Assembly (NCBI GenBank): GCA_008360955.1
Contig: LUCM01007681.1
Span: 186,001 to 250,000, forward strand
Source: Fasciolopsis buskii
Lineage: Eukaryota > Platyhelminthes > Trematoda > Plagiorchiida > Fasciolidae
Direction: 5' to 3'
DNA length: 64,000 nt
The stretch's first letter is position 1. Every line of letters starts with the position of its first letter. Positions 13,201-28,200 of the stretch are shown one piece after another. The translations under genes were made by a program, and so were the position numbers. Below the pieces are notes generated by a model. The model was not told the origin of the DNA, made no database searches, and saw only the letters and a program-made list of their open reading frames with translations.

Positions 13201-16200
13201 GCGAATAGCCTAAGATGATGCAAAACTCGAATTCAAAGAGTTGTTTACAGTTTAGTAAAGGTTTACGGGAAACAAATGCATCTAGATTGCATCTACTGGG
13301 ATTGAGCGCAACCGGAGAAAGGTCTTTCAGGGAAAGATGACGATTAAGTACAGGTTATTTCACCATTAAAGATACTCCTGAGTGGTTGATCAAGGATCAA
13401 ATTCATGTTAAGCATCCAGCCCTTTTGGATTGGAAGAACTGCTTTAAATTTCCAGGAAGTTAGCATAAAGCCAGCACATATGGTTCCGTGGACAAAAAGA
13501 GTCGTAAATTCTGAAAGCATGCTCACCCCATGTTTTATAGGAGTAAGGGGCTTCCTCGGAATAAAATATTTTAACCTCTCAAGGTCCAGCCATTAGAGAC
13601 AATTGCAAATTGCCTGTCCAAAACAGAAGAAATGCGGCATTCAGATTGTCTACATTTCTAAGGTCGATAGGCTACCTTACGTGCTGATGGTTTGAAATAT
13701 TTTGCGCTTTCAATGATATATTTCAGTTCAACGATTGTTTCGCAAACGTATCTAGCTAACGGAGAAAATAGTGTAAAGAATTCGGAGGGCGATGTATTGA
13801 AGAAACCAAAATTTCATTTCAGCCTGATTTTCCCTATCCTTAATTCGTTTCGACTTCACAGTAAACAGTTTCAAGACTGAATATATTCTGCGTCCGACTG
13901 AAATGCGATACTAGTCGTCATTGGGTGAAAAATGGGTAGGCATTTCTAACTAGTATAAATCAGAGTGGTTGGTGAGTAATATGTCTGGAATTCCATCTCT
14001 CTCGGTAAAAATAAGGTGGAAATAATCGGAAACAAAAACAACTTGGTATAAGTAGAAACGTGGTTAGAAGCATATGGATGAAAGTACCAATGATCAAGCA
14101 GCATGTAAACCGTAGCAGGTGTACATGGTTTACAGAGTAGGTTCATTTCGCTGAAATAGCAAGATGTAGTTTCGTAAGTTTGCGAATCGTCAGGCCCCAG
14201 TAATGCATAATTTGGGTTGGCTCAAGGTCGACTACATAACCGTGGAAAACGGAACTAGTATGAGACTTTCTGTACCAATTACTTTGCTCGCAGATTGCAC
14301 ATTCAAATTTGTATTTTCTTATAAGGAACTGTGTCCCATCGATACCTCTGAATGTTTTCAATTCGAAAGAGCTCGTTCTGTGAGCGTAGAAACGAATGTC
14401 GTGGCAATGACAGTCAAAAATACTGCTTTAACAAGGTATCTTCACAAATCGAGGCTGAATGTTTAGGCTGATGAAGGAGGGAAGTCTTCTCTTAAGGAAT
14501 TTTGAGGCCATTAGGCTTGTTTTACAAAGACCAGTTTTATTCCGACGGACTTAAGCACGAAGGCGTTACAAGCTCTGTGCGGAGACAAATCTAGATCAGA
14601 GTCTCTTTAATTAACGAATTCAACATGATATTGGGGTCCTAATGTACAAGCCGCACTGATGTTTGATTAGAGAGTGTTGTAGCATAATCGTTTGAGTGGC
14701 ATGGTTGTTGCGATCGAAATTATGGCTGTTTTTTGGTTTCTTGCCAACTATGAATAACTTGATCAATGGTACTACTAACAGACATCAGTCAATATAGTTC
14801 TAACATTCCTTGGTCGTGACTAAATGAGACTGTCTTTGCTGTCCCCAGGTTTTGGCTTCCACCACCAGCAAAATTAGCTACCCATTACAAATTCGACGAG
14901 AAGAGGATTTTGGATTTTATATTTTTGTGGCTCGTAATTCAGATTTCCCCCCTGTTTTGGGTCACGTATTTGTCGGCGAATCTGGTAAGATATGATTTTT
15001 GTCCGTTAAAATGCACACTTAACTATTGTGTCATGTTGTGTATTCCTCTTTTGTGTTTGTCGGTGTTTACATAAAATATAAAAGAATAGACTGTTGCGAG
15101 TGATATGGTGCTTTTTCAGCCAATTATCTTAGTCGATTCACTTGGCATCTTCATTATAATCGTTAGCTTTGAAGCATACTTTTGGAAATAATCTTACTTT
15201 CATAGCCATCTTCCTGCCTAGATGATTCCTATTGAGTGTAAGAGTCCGTGGGAAATAATGATGGCCATATTCCAAATTAGTTTAGTTTCACAAACCTATC
15301 TGAGAGATCTGTGTGGTTGCGGATTGAACCCGGAGTAGAATTCTAGTTAAGCAGTACTTTTGGCTTCATATCGTACTGAATTATGACGTCATTTAAGACA
15401 ACGGTATCAACATTGCTGCTTTAGGAGTTGTTTTATAAACTTCACTTCGTGCAGATGAGAGAATACATATCGAGCTTCATTGAATTGAATACCGAAACGT
15501 GTTGGATTTAGTTTTTTAACTCCACATGAAACGTTTGTGGAAGCAGAGGAAGAGAGCAGGTAGTTAGGTGGAATATAAATGTGGATAGAAGAGAAGGTAG
15601 GCGAATGTTTAATTATCTCAGTCACTATCTATTTAATTTCTCCAAATGACTTTCAGTGAACAACACATTTGGTAAATATGAGGGAGTAACCTCGATTGTA
15701 AATTAATAAGTTTCCTGTAAATGTTTGAACAAAACCACATGATGACAAATAAATTGGTTATTATTAGGCTAGAATTTCATTGTGAAGCCGATATCCCCCC
15801 GTCATTGTTACTTGAGGAATTCTCCTGTTCCAAGGCAATATTGAAATCGGAGGTATGCTTTTACACAAACTTGTTTGCTTAAGCAAAAGGAATTCTACAA
15901 GTGAAGTTTGCATGCAGCGCTTGAAAAGCTGTGGTTGTCTTTAAACAAATTAAATAATTCGAGACAAAATTTGGTATACAAACGTTCCGATAAGCAGTTT
16001 CGGAACAAAAAGAAAGAATCCAGTGAACAAATTGACTGAATACCGTCAATCTAAAATTAGTAAGTCCGAATCAGGCTTGGTTCACGGCCAAAAAGCACAA
16101 GTAACGTAAAACGTAAAATGGTTTTAAAGCAGATATTATTCTGCGTCGAAATCTGGTCGAGTCACATTCTGTTACAGCGTTGCGCTAGATATCTGATATG

Positions 16201-19200
16201 ATATATGGGATTAGTGGGAACATGGTTTTTTTCTTGGAACAACCGGGGCAGAGCATAGTCCGTGAGCACTTTGGGTCATTAATCATAATACAAACGTTTC
16301 TTCCATATTTTTGATTTCCAATAATTCGAAGGTCCTCCAACTATTGTACAGTGCAAGAAAATTCACGAGAGAAGCGCGTTATCAATGGAACTAGTCTGTC
16401 TTGTCCGCAGTATTCCTCGACCTACAAGTAACCAAATTATTTGGTCACGTAGAGGCGTCCAGCTGAAATCGAATGAACGGTGAGTTGTACATTTTTTGTC
16501 AGGTAAATTGAATAATCCCGACCGAGTTTTTCCGTTGGTTCTAATTAGGCGCCGATAGTAGATGAAAGATTTTTTTAAAAAAGAAAATAAGTTTCTTTTT
16601 TCCCGCTCATCCCGCTTTCTTGTTAGCATATTTATAAAGGCCGAACTGGAATACATATCTGTAAATTTAGATACTGAAGTTTCTTATTTGTTGAACATTA
16701 TGTAAAGTTACGAAAAAATTAGTCTTGAAATGAAAGCAAACTAAGCTTATTATGTGATCCGAAGTAAAACATAACAATACTTCCAACATAGCTGAATTTT
16801 ATTCATATTTGTATCACAATGGATAGAAACCGAGAGCCATAATACCCTGAGATTTTACCCAAAGATGAAATAATTAAGCACCGGTAATTGAGGTTTGCAA
16901 TCAGTTTTTAATTCACTTTAGGTGTTTGCTTCACGAAATTGCGACGGTAGGCAGCAGTTTTGTGCAGCTTTAATTATGAAACCAGGTATTACCATTTTAA
17001 TGACGCTGCATCATCCGGGATAAAGATTTTGATTCTTGAACCTGGTCAATGTAGCCAGCAGTAATCGTTCTCTACCCTTAAAGTACATGTTGCGAGGAGC
17101 ACTGCGTTTTGCGGCACCTAACATGACCAGTTATTGTGTCACGCTTCTATTCCCGCCCACTGAGCTCCGGCACACGCGGTTAATCTATCCAATCTTCCAC
17201 CTATAATATTATGTATCGCATGCTGAGGAACGGTTCCATGTTACGCCAGCACTAATTAAGTGCGAAATGGGTCCCAGAGATGAGCTTATTTAATGAATAT
17301 CTAATCAAACAATTGGAAAAGAAACTTGAAAATTTCATCAGAAGTGCAGACTACAGTTTAGAAATCCCCATAACTAACGTAACTTAGGATGGTAATGGGG
17401 CAATCTAATTCGAAATTATTGTCTCAACAAAATTTTTGTTCAGTGAGTTTCAAAGACAGGACAGAAGTTTTTATTCCTGCCTGATAATGACCTTACATTT
17501 TCCACGCCTAACTTTGATTCCAATGTAAGTATTTCACCCTGAAATAAGGAGAGTAGATTTCGGTATCTAGATCAGTTATAATCCAGTTGAAGATATGCGA
17601 AAAACGCTGCCGAAGAGGGCGCCTTGGGAATTAGGCCTTTTAGCGAAACAGTAATTTAACTGAAAGGGCTTGGTTTACCGAAAACTAATTGAAATCCGTA
17701 CTTCGCAAGATTTGTCTGAAAAATTTGTCTGAAAAATGGATTTGCTTTTACAGAATTAAGTTAAATGTACTTTCAGCTGCAAATAGCTACTTTGTTACCA
17801 GCAACTCTCGAAAAGACCTCAGCGAATTACGACTGGGAATAGCAAAACCATATGTTTCGTGAATATAAACTTGTGGTTTTTCAGATATCGGTGATGGGGT
17901 TATGCTGCGAATGTCTTCGTACTGTAAACAGATTCGTTTGTGATTTATGAAAAAATGGTAAACCACCGATTGGATCTGGACAGCGTCACAGTTGATTTCC
18001 AGGGATTTTCGGATCGGCGACTGATTTCATAAAGATTTTTCAACCACGGCTAAAACAATTTGTTCCACTGCCAATGTTGCGAAAATAATAATGATAAATA
18101 CTGAATTATTTCTGGGATTTGTAGATTACTTGCTATCGCCTAATAGTCTTGCTTTAAGATGGACTATAACTTCTTTGCTGAATCTCAATAAAAGTTTGAG
18201 AAAATAAATAACCTTTTATCATTCTGCAGGCTACGTGTTCATCGAGATCAGCTACTGAAAGGGATAAGAAGCGCCATTACCTTTCATAATCCTATCGCTG
18301 AGGATTTTTCCGAATATAACTTTACGGTGTTCAATGAATTCGGCGCTGACTGGAAAGTCCTTCGGGTTTCAAATGAAGGTAAACTACATTATTGCATGAA
18401 ATATGATGAACCTATTTAACCCATAGGTAGATGTCATGGAAAAAGCAATCGCATTCTTCCATTAAATGCATGAAGTTTGTTTGAATTAGCCTTGACACAG
18501 TAAGAAACTTTAACGACTGTCCGTTAAGTGAATGCCATTTTGTTCCGTTGTTTCATTAAATCCCTACTTGCTAAGGGTCGTTGCTGGGGTTTACCGTTGC
18601 AGAACGAAATATTTTGTTGATAGCAACTACACCCGAAACTGCTATTTTATTCAACTCGCCCAAATCTGAAGAAGTTTCGGGGGAGACAAATTTCAGCTGA
18701 ATAGTAAAATATTTTAGTAGATCTGTAGACTTACGCCAACTTAGTGATAAAAGAAGCGCATATAAAGTAACCATATGGAAATTGAAATGTTCAGGTTAAA
18801 CGGACGGAGCATATGTGATGATAAAGTGTGAGGTACGTCCATGTGTGATTCAAACCCCTTTTAGTTTGTGGCCTGTTCACAAATAGATCATGCATAACTT
18901 CTTCAAATCTGCCGAACCAAACATCGTCATACAAATGCATTTTTATATTTTTTAATCCGTTTGAAGTTAGTATGAATTTTGCTCTTTGATGCTTCTCAAA
19001 CATGAATCTCCGAAATCGTCGGAGGTGTTATAAAGACGGCAAGCGGAGTATATCTGAATAAGCCGGAATGTTCGGATAAACAACTTGAGATCTCATAAAT
19101 CAAATACTGTCTGACTTGATAGTGTCCGTCGACTTTAATCTGTCAGAAGGTTTTCCACAGAGATTTTAAGTTACTTAGAAATTAGGTCGGTTCATGGTTA

Positions 19201-22200
19201 TTTACTAAAGTTTAATAGTTTAAGCAAATGAATGACATGTAATGACGATGTTCATTAACCGAGCTATGTCACCAAAATATACGAGGAATCAATCAAGAGT
19301 GTGTGAAAATTTCGAAAGACTACAGAATGGGGCATGGAAAATTCTCGTGACCTCACCGGTTGGTCATGTTTGCAACATGTCCGACATTTTCATTAAAATG
19401 TACATCTTGGACATGTGCCTTACTCATCGGATTCCTTTACGTCCATTTTGCGCCCTCCCTCATCTCAACAGCAAGTATTCCTATGATTTTCATCATCGGT
19501 AGTGGTGCAGCCACTGGGATGGCTATCATTTTTGTGGTCGTCATTGGTTGTTCCATTCGCTATTCTCGAATGCGATCGACTCAACCAACGCGTATGAAGA
19601 ATAGTAATGTAAAACAACAACCACGTAAGTGAACTCTGATTTTGTTGGCTAATTTTACTAATTACGGATATTATTCCTCATCTAGATTTCCAGAAAAGAT
19701 ATTTTCTTTTTCAAGTTATAATTATTTAAGCTCCTCAGATGAAATGTTGAAAAACCTGTAGAGAAGAAAGTTGAATAAAATTCCTAGTAGTACCCCTCTA
19801 CCGTTTCCCATGAGTTACACGGCTGCGAAAAATTTCGTACTGTATCGGTCGTCGTACAGGTTAATCCAGACCGGGCTGCCATTGTTTCGAGCAAGGCGGG
19901 AAGTAGTGTGTGTTGCTGCCGCTGCTGCTCAGATTGCACTCTCTCCTATTCAACTTGTCTATTCCATCTTCAACCAAATCTATTTAGCCCCTCGGCCTAC
20001 CTATAGTGCCCCCTGATATCAGACCCGACACACGCAGCGGCTCATTGTCACATACTGCATGTAGTAAGTGGTTTGCATTCTGGTATCTCCGATGTTCTCA
20101 AACATTTTCAGCCTCTGAATCTCGATTCCTTCACTTTGCGCAATCTCGAGCATGCTGGCCAATAGGCGTGTTTACCAATGAAAATATATTCAGTTTCGAT
20201 TGATGTCTGGTGCGTCAATGGAACACAAATTCATGATTCGAATAGTGCGACTGAACTAACTGCGCCCCGTATATCATCATGATATTTCTTACGAAACTCA
20301 GGTGAACAAATGCTAAACTTGTAGGTGAATGAACAGTCCGGACTGCGAAGGATGAAGCTACCCTTTTTGAGTGGATAACGGTTAACAGCCATTTGTGAGC
20401 CGCAAGACTGGAGGGGTCGGTCGGAGATCGAAAAGATAGCTGTGTGGATAGCTGTGAGGTTCTGACATTGTAATGATAGTAAGATATTTCAGCGCACATG
20501 TTAGAGAAGTCAATGCATCGGAAGATTGTTTAAGTGGACACTAAGGACTGCATACGGGGATAGGCTACTCCACTTTTGCGTAAACAATCATCTATTCCGA
20601 CACAGTTAACTTTACAGCAGCGTGTGGCTATCCCAGGTTGCTTGAGTGAGAGCAGCCATATTATAATAAGCCGACGTTGGCGCGGTTCAGTCCAAAATTC
20701 TAGGTAGAACAGGACCGCGCACTTCGAATCGGGCCGCACATCAATTTAGGTGCAAATTTTGCTGCAGCTCACTGGCCCTGGACGCAGAAGGCAAAACTCG
20801 GCTGGCCACAGAGCATCTGTCTGATTTGGCTGTTTGCACCAGCGATGACCAAAAATTATCATACGAGTTAATATCCTCGACTTGAATCAATTAAAATGGC
20901 AGTTGAAACCAAACCAAGCAGGCGATGCATTTGACAGCAGGTTTAGCCTGTGGTCCTAGATCTAGCAATCATCAGCGATAATGGATCTCGTTGCACTAAT
21001 AGAACAAAAACGAAAACTCCCTACCTGCAAGGGGATAAATAAGATGCGTCGATAACAACAGCGTCAACTGACAACGGTCACTAAGAATGCACTTGCAAAC
21101 TAAGGGGTCAGGAATGCCAAATAATTGGCATTAGCAGCTGCTTCAGTTAATAGTCAAATACTGCTTAGGTTTATACAGTAAACCTGATGAGAGGCGAACA
21201 GCTTTTAGTTAAAATCTATGCGATAAACGGGGAGAACCTATTCATGGAAGAAAGCAAAAATGCGTCCGCTGGGTTGGGCAGTTCAAGAGTCAGTTTAGCT
21301 AATGCAGTTTGTCTGACGACGGCGATTCCGCAGAATGCCTTGTGACTTCTTAACTGAAATTTAGGTACAGTGGGATATTCGATCATTGAACGGGAAAAAT
21401 TGCCCGGTCGCAATGTTTGCATCCCATTTCTTTTGAAATTGGTTGCAGAAACCCTGTGAAAAGCCGTTACTTACTTGCTTCGAGATACTTGGAACGATGA
21501 GTGTATTCCTTGTGCATATGGCTAGTGACTGACTGCATCCATCTTCATAAGGGCATAAAGAGTGACTGTAGCAACCATCGTGAGATTAGTTTAGTTCCGA
21601 TAGTTACAAAGGTCTTAGCTCCAGTAAAATTGCACCATTTGACACCAGTTCGTGAGAGTAATATCCGCGAACAGCAGGCCAGATTTCATCCAGATCGAGT
21701 TTGCATCGACCAGATATCCACTCTTCGGCAGTCACTGAAAATTTGCCAAACATCTATACCTAACGGTTGAAGTTTTCCTGGACTTGAAAAGTGCGTTCGA
21801 TTTAGCGGATTGGACAGCCCTATACAGTGCTCTCCACCGAAAGGGTATGTCAACGAAGTTTGTAAACCTGTTGCGAGCATTGTACTTGCATGCCTGTGGT
21901 CGCGTGAAAGTATACGGTATACTAACATGCTCTTTCGAAACGATAAATGGTGTTCAGCATGTGTTCCTCATCTCTCCGTCATGGACGAATTGATGGAAGA
22001 TGCTTTAGGAGGTCTCCAGGATGCAGGAATCGACCTGGGAAATGGTAAGATTCTGTGTACCCGATATAAAGCATATGTATTCTTGTACCTGTTCGAGTCT
22101 GCGGACCATACACAATGTATACTAGACAGACTCTCGAGGTCACTATTTATGCTTTGCACCTTGAAAGTGTAAGATGCTGTTACAGGACTGGACGACAGTA

Positions 22201-25200
22201 GTCCTGAACTTGATATTGAATGGAGAAGATCCAACGAACATTTTACTTAACTCGGCAGCTGCTTGTTGAACAATGGTAGCAATGTAATGGAGGTTCGCAC
22301 GCTAATATCCACTGAGAGAGCGGCTTGAGCTTGAATGAAACACCTGTGGTGTCAGCTTGATATTTCGTGTGTACTGTGTCGCATTGCACTCAGTAGTGTT
22401 TTCTGGTTGTGAGACATCTATTACGCGTGTTGGAAATGTTTGGCGCTTGGAGGTTTTCGGTCATTCATGTCTATGTGGTGCCTCTAGGATTTAATGGAGT
22501 GACAAGGTGTGTAATGCAGAAATTACGAATCTAGTATTGGGCACCAGCACTGCGATCGCTGTCTCGAGGTATGAAGTTCAGTGGACCTCGTTGACTGGAT
22601 CACGTTTTGCGTATGTCGAACACTCGTCTACCATGCTGTGGCTTATTTTGTGATCCTCCCGCGGAGTAGAAGTCATGTGGCGGTCAGCAGATGATGTAGC
22701 TTAATGAAATGGGAAAATGTACAGCGAACGCAGTTAAAACGGGCACCTCAGGTATTCGTGGTTGGGGGCCGAAAGATCATTAAACTAGCAGGCTGAAGCC
22801 TTCAAAGCATATGAGAGTGAACGATGGACGACGGAAATCACGTCATCTTTTCACGTTGGACGAGAATGATCGAAAGATGACGTTTGTACAGTTAGACTGC
22901 ATTCCCGTGTGTTGTCTACCACGGCATTCTTTTTTATCCTTCTTATTAGGTTCACTTCTAAATCCCTTTGTACGATCACTGTAGAAACATGAAACTGTGG
23001 GGGCGATTGCAACGGTCAGTGAGACCTGCCTTGATGTTCAATGCTGAACGTTGATGAAGATGATGGAACCATAATTATATGCAATCGGAGAACAAAAAAT
23101 ATTGCTTAAAGCGGTAACAGATAATAGATGGAAGAGTTTGCCTGTAGAACCAGTTTATTTGTGTCCTACGAACCAGAACACACAATTTGCGTTTGAAATT
23201 ATGTTCGATATATTTGATGAAATATGGCTTGATTAACAGAATGTGCTCAGGTTGGATCAACTAAAGTTTAAACGTGTTGCTGTCCAACAACAGAAATCGT
23301 TTTCCCGCAGTACTGTCCAAGGGGTTTCCCCATTATTCAAACTGTTCCAAATTTAGGCCATTCTCCACACATACCTCCATTTAAAGGGGCAGTCTTTTTT
23401 AACTTCTTCGTTTAGGCGCAAATGATTTGCTGGTGATGAGTAGCCCTTTAGCTTACGACCAATTTTAGAGTTCACGCATTTTTTTCTCATTATTAGACTA
23501 TCAAAGGGTATATCCTATCAAAGTGCACAGTGAGGTGCTTGCATTCTCTCCAAGTATTCCTAATGCATTGTCTGCTCTGACTACTCTCCAAATGCATCCG
23601 CATGCATGAAGTCACCAGTATACTTGGCCTGACATGATTTGACTTCATACACCTAACAAGTGATTGAAAGAAAAGTGGAATTTGACGTGACAGATCCAAG
23701 ACAGCCGCAGTCCCACACGCTCACGAAGAGATAGAATGAAGTTCCAACTACTTTCATCACATTGGTAGCTTGTACCAGTGTAGAACAAACATGCAAAGTG
23801 GTTGTGCGAAAGATCATTAGCCCATCTGAGAATTAAAATGACGTTATTTTGGGGTATTTTTTGAGCATTTATATGCAATGTATACAATTCCATTTGGATA
23901 CTGCAACAACCATGACTTTCGGCTGCTTGGTGAGGAATTTTCAATAGATAATAAAGAAGAACGGTTAGGTGGTAAATTATTTTTTCAGTGATCATTCTTG
24001 CCAATTAATTTCTCCCCAATCACTGAACATTACAAGCAGAAACACAGTAGCCAATATACTTCCCACAATTATTCGCTTTTGAAAGCACTTGTCATGTGAA
24101 ATACTAACCCATTTCATGAAGTGAATCCTATTCTCGCCGTATTCGGTCGATCATATCAAACGTGGTCAGACAGTGGACATTGTCAATTATTTATGAAAGA
24201 TCATTCCGCTCGATTGTAATTTACTGGCGGGTTCGATGAGTCGTCTGATTATGGCTTGATGAGATTAATAGAATAAACCAGTTTTGGTTAACCGGTTACT
24301 TGTCTCAAAATCCCCGGCACGTTTTGCCTTTTCTTGATGCGGTTAGCCTGGTGGTTAATTCAGGAACAAAGAAATCGGTTTCTTTTAATCTTTAAGTCAT
24401 CTGTTGTTGTAAACTTTGTTTATTATATTCATTCATAAGAGATTAAATAAAGCTTTCAGCATATTCGATTCATGATTGATCTATAGGCTGATAAACCATA
24501 TTCGTCGTTTGCGGCTCGCTTGGCGTCAGACGAGCCACGAGATCAATCTCGCAGCAGCTTTTATAGGGAAAAGTCCCAAGGGTAATTAGCAATCAGTTTT
24601 GTCCCAACCAGATAATGCGGTGAAATTCTGCTTTAATTTCAAAACAGATTTTGCTGCAGTAAGCGGTGGCATTATGTCCCATGGAGTGAACAGTTACTTT
24701 ATTAAATTTTTCTCATCTTTTCACAACGATTTTTTTCTCCTATAGCAGGACAGTTGCCATCATGGTAAACCGTGAATCTTCAAGATTCAAGCCCAGAAGG
24801 CTTAAGAGCAGAGTACTGTCGACATCAATTGCGTGAATAAAAATAACCTTGCATCTAATCGTGTCAGTTCCATGTCACTCCAATAAAAGTATGGTTTGAA
24901 TGCAAGCGTACCTGGCCTTAGAAGCAGCATTCAGCTATTTCCACGGGATAACAAACAACACCTGATCATCAGTATCAGGAAGATTGATGAAGGATAGCCA
25001 ATGGGGAACAAATAACACGACAGTGATTCGTTAAGCATGGATAATTGTTCATTTGGTAAAAAATGAACTGCAGGTAAATGTGCATGCGTGGTGGCATAGC
25101 GGTCGAATTAGCAGGCTCAAACAATGTGCACCAAATTGAGCAGTGATTCGCGATCAAACATTCGACTAATTTTACATGTGTGTGTGACCGTTGGTTCAAG

Positions 25201-28200
25201 CAACACCGTTGTTCTAATCTCTGTAAGCATTGATCTAGTCATTCTGGTGAAAATCTTTGTCGGAGCTGGAATCAACTCAGATTGATTAGTGAAAATGTAC
25301 ATGAAACGAATGCGTATGAGAGCTTATCAACACGATTCTGTTTATCCCAGAGGCAAACGCGCGAGTAGAAAATCAAACAAATATCGTAATACTAATGATG
25401 AGTAGTTTGTTATTTGATGACGTTATTCAACAAAAATGGGATGTGAATCTTCGTTGGATCAGTTCTGGGTTTGACTTAGAAAAAATGACGGTGAAACACA
25501 AGTCTAGAAAAAAGGAAAAACAACGAGGCATGGGTATCTTCAACCACAAAAGTTCTGAAACTCGTCGAAAAAATTGAAATGCCACAGTATTATGGTGACA
25601 TTGATTATATTGAAACCTATTGCATATCATCTATTTTGATGCTCAAAACTGCCACGCAGTTAAAATGGAACAAATTTTCATCATACTGTTTGAGAATACT
25701 GTTTGGGAAATATCTAAGCAACCGCACTGATACACCGGAGCTTCAGAATATGTCCTCTCTAGACGAGGCTAACAACATACTTGCTAGTACCGAACGTACG
25801 GAAATTTGGAAATGCTGATAGACCAGTGATCTCTTGAACCCAGTGTCCGTGATAACACATACAGGATTATAATTTATTTTAAAATGATGCATGGATAAAG
25901 TAGATGGCAAACGGTTTTTTCAGTTGGTTGTTGTGCTTTCAAGGACATCTGGTTTCCACTAATCTGGAAACCCTTGAGAAATAAGTATTTTGGCATGAAG
26001 CGAAATGAACTTTCGAAATCCCTGATAAAATATGTCAAAATGGGAACGTGCTACAGGAACTTAGAATAAAAGAATACAGACAACAGAAATCATTGTTATG
26101 CAGTAACTCCCGCTTTGTTTGTAGTTGGATGGAAGTAGCACAGATGAAATGCATTACAAGAAAATCCTTTCAACCTCATTTGCTGAATAGTGAAAATGTA
26201 ATTTAGTTCGTCATGCATCAAACCACTAAAATAGTGATGACCCTAATCCAACTTTCACACTCACAGATCCGATTGTGAAGTAACACATTCGTACAACGAA
26301 CTCTGATCGAAAATGTCTAAATAACGACGGTGTTACGGCAAAAGTACCGATGCGATTTTTGAAGAAAGTCTAGTCACTTTTAAAAAATATGAACTCTTCT
26401 GACCTTCTGACAAGGGTGAATTAAAAACAATTTTTCTCTTTATTTGATCGTGTATGTAGTCAATCAAGTTAAACATGATTAATGATAATTCACCACAGTA
26501 TTCAATTCGAATCGTTTTTCCTCGAAACTCTATTGGTTTTTATACACTTGTTGCAACATTCGTTGTTTTCAGAATCAAATGGGACTCAGGCTCAGGAAAA
26601 TAAGCCTGGATATTTACGAAAAAAAGATGCTGAACTCTACCCACTGGCCAATTCTTTGGTAGTTTCTTCCACCGGATCGGATTCACAACCGGTAGGTTAA
26701 ACTTCGCAACTGTTCTCGTTTTTTCAAATCTTCATCGGGTATGCGAAAACTTACAGTGTTTTTGAAGACAGGCCTCGGTCACATAGCTAGGAAATGACTG
26801 ACCGTTGGAGAGTTTTGCTGGAGCAAGTTCGCATGTAAGCAAGTTATCTTTGTCCAGAACGAATGAAATATTTCCAGAGAAACTCCGCACTAAGCATGAA
26901 TTTTCTTCACGAGCAAATCTACCACAAGGCGTCGATATTATAACTGACTCATTGGGATTATTCTGAAAGCATGAAGATCTTTTAGTAGACAGGATTAAGG
27001 GGATTCTGAGAGTATTTGTGCAAGGCAAAACCGCTTTAGTGAAATACTTGCTGAAATGCTCCGAGTTCACTTTCTTTTCTAAACAGGTAAGACTATGGAC
27101 AATGCATGTGTACAATTGGAGGTAGTCAGCTAATTGAGAAAACACTATTTGGCGAACAAGCTTGTTTTCAGTGATTCGCACTCATGCCATTAAATCACTG
27201 TATATTTGATTGGCGAAGTTTCGCCTCTTGAGCACTACAAAAGCTGTCGTAGTCCATGTTCACAACCCTCCACTGCGCTCTGAAAAAACCAATTCGTGGT
27301 TGCGCTTCAACTACCCTGTCTCATCCTCCGTCCCAATGCAAACCTTAGACAACAAAACAATTAACACCACATATTCTTGTGTATTCAGGTTATGCATGTA
27401 ACACCACAAATCCCTTCTACATCCATATTTTTGTCTGAATAATCCAATCCTTCCTAAATTTAATTTTTTCCAAATATATAGTGAAGTAATGGCATGAGTA
27501 CGAATCATTGAAAATGAGCTTGTTCACGAAATTGTTTTCTCACTGTGTTCAGTGGGACTTTTCAAGGAATAGTCAGCCTAGATGACAAAATTGCTTCAGA
27601 TGCTTCCAATATTGTCGTGATAATTTAAATGACACCGTATGGTCAGTCGTCTGGAGGTGAAATTAAAATTCTGTTTACCAAGATTGACAAATGCTGCCGG
27701 TTGTTCATTAACTGAATCAAGTATGGGAGGGATAAACGAAAGAGCATTCTCTCGGCTTTCTCGCTTCAAATCCGTGCATTGATAGATGTATTGCATTAAC
27801 CATTCTCTCACCTGCAATTCTACGAGCTTTGGGTCAGAAGTTCAAAAGATCTCACAGAGACGGGCAGCTTTGTTAGCTCCGTTGATCAGTGGTACTATAA
27901 CTGGTAGTTTCTTTAACAGAATGTCCTGGGTTGTTATATTAATCAATAACAACGTCTAGAACTTTTGGAATTACAGAATAATATCTTTTTATTCAACCCG
28001 TGTTCGAAAACTAGCGAACATAGTAATATGAAACTAACAATCTGAATTCGGAGTACCGACTGCATAATCTATTGAAATAAAACGACGAATGAAAGTCACG
28101 AGTAACGAAATTACTTTAGAAACAGTAGCTTGAGGCTTCCTGTACATGTGCTCGCATATATTGAACCCGTTGCCTTGGGCTGGCCAATATTTGGATTCGG

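Larger units (their letters stand above)
19790..22870 (+). mobile_element. Degraded RTE-like non-LTR retrotransposon (LINE)
   Basis: A continuous trail of similarity to the trematode RTE-type (SR2-like) LINE consensus runs in order. It includes an apparent leader (19.8-20.2 kb), an endonuclease domain (about 20.2-20.75 kb), a linker with L-A-A-A-S-V-N-S (about 21.13 kb), reverse transcriptase (about 21.5-22.15 kb) and a C-terminal region containing L-D-H-V-L-R-M-S-N-T-R-L-P (about 22.6 kb). The frame is interrupted by many stops and shifts, so the copy is inactive. It lies in intron 7 in the same orientation as the host gene. Target-site duplications and exact ends were not found. Confidence 0.75.
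19625..26572 (+). other. Intron 7 (6.9 kb)
   Basis: The largest intron of the visible gene. It contains a degraded LINE (about 19790-22870), a low-confidence antisense exon (23653-23922) and a possible SINE head (about 25085-25210). The rest is featureless. Confidence 0.6.
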
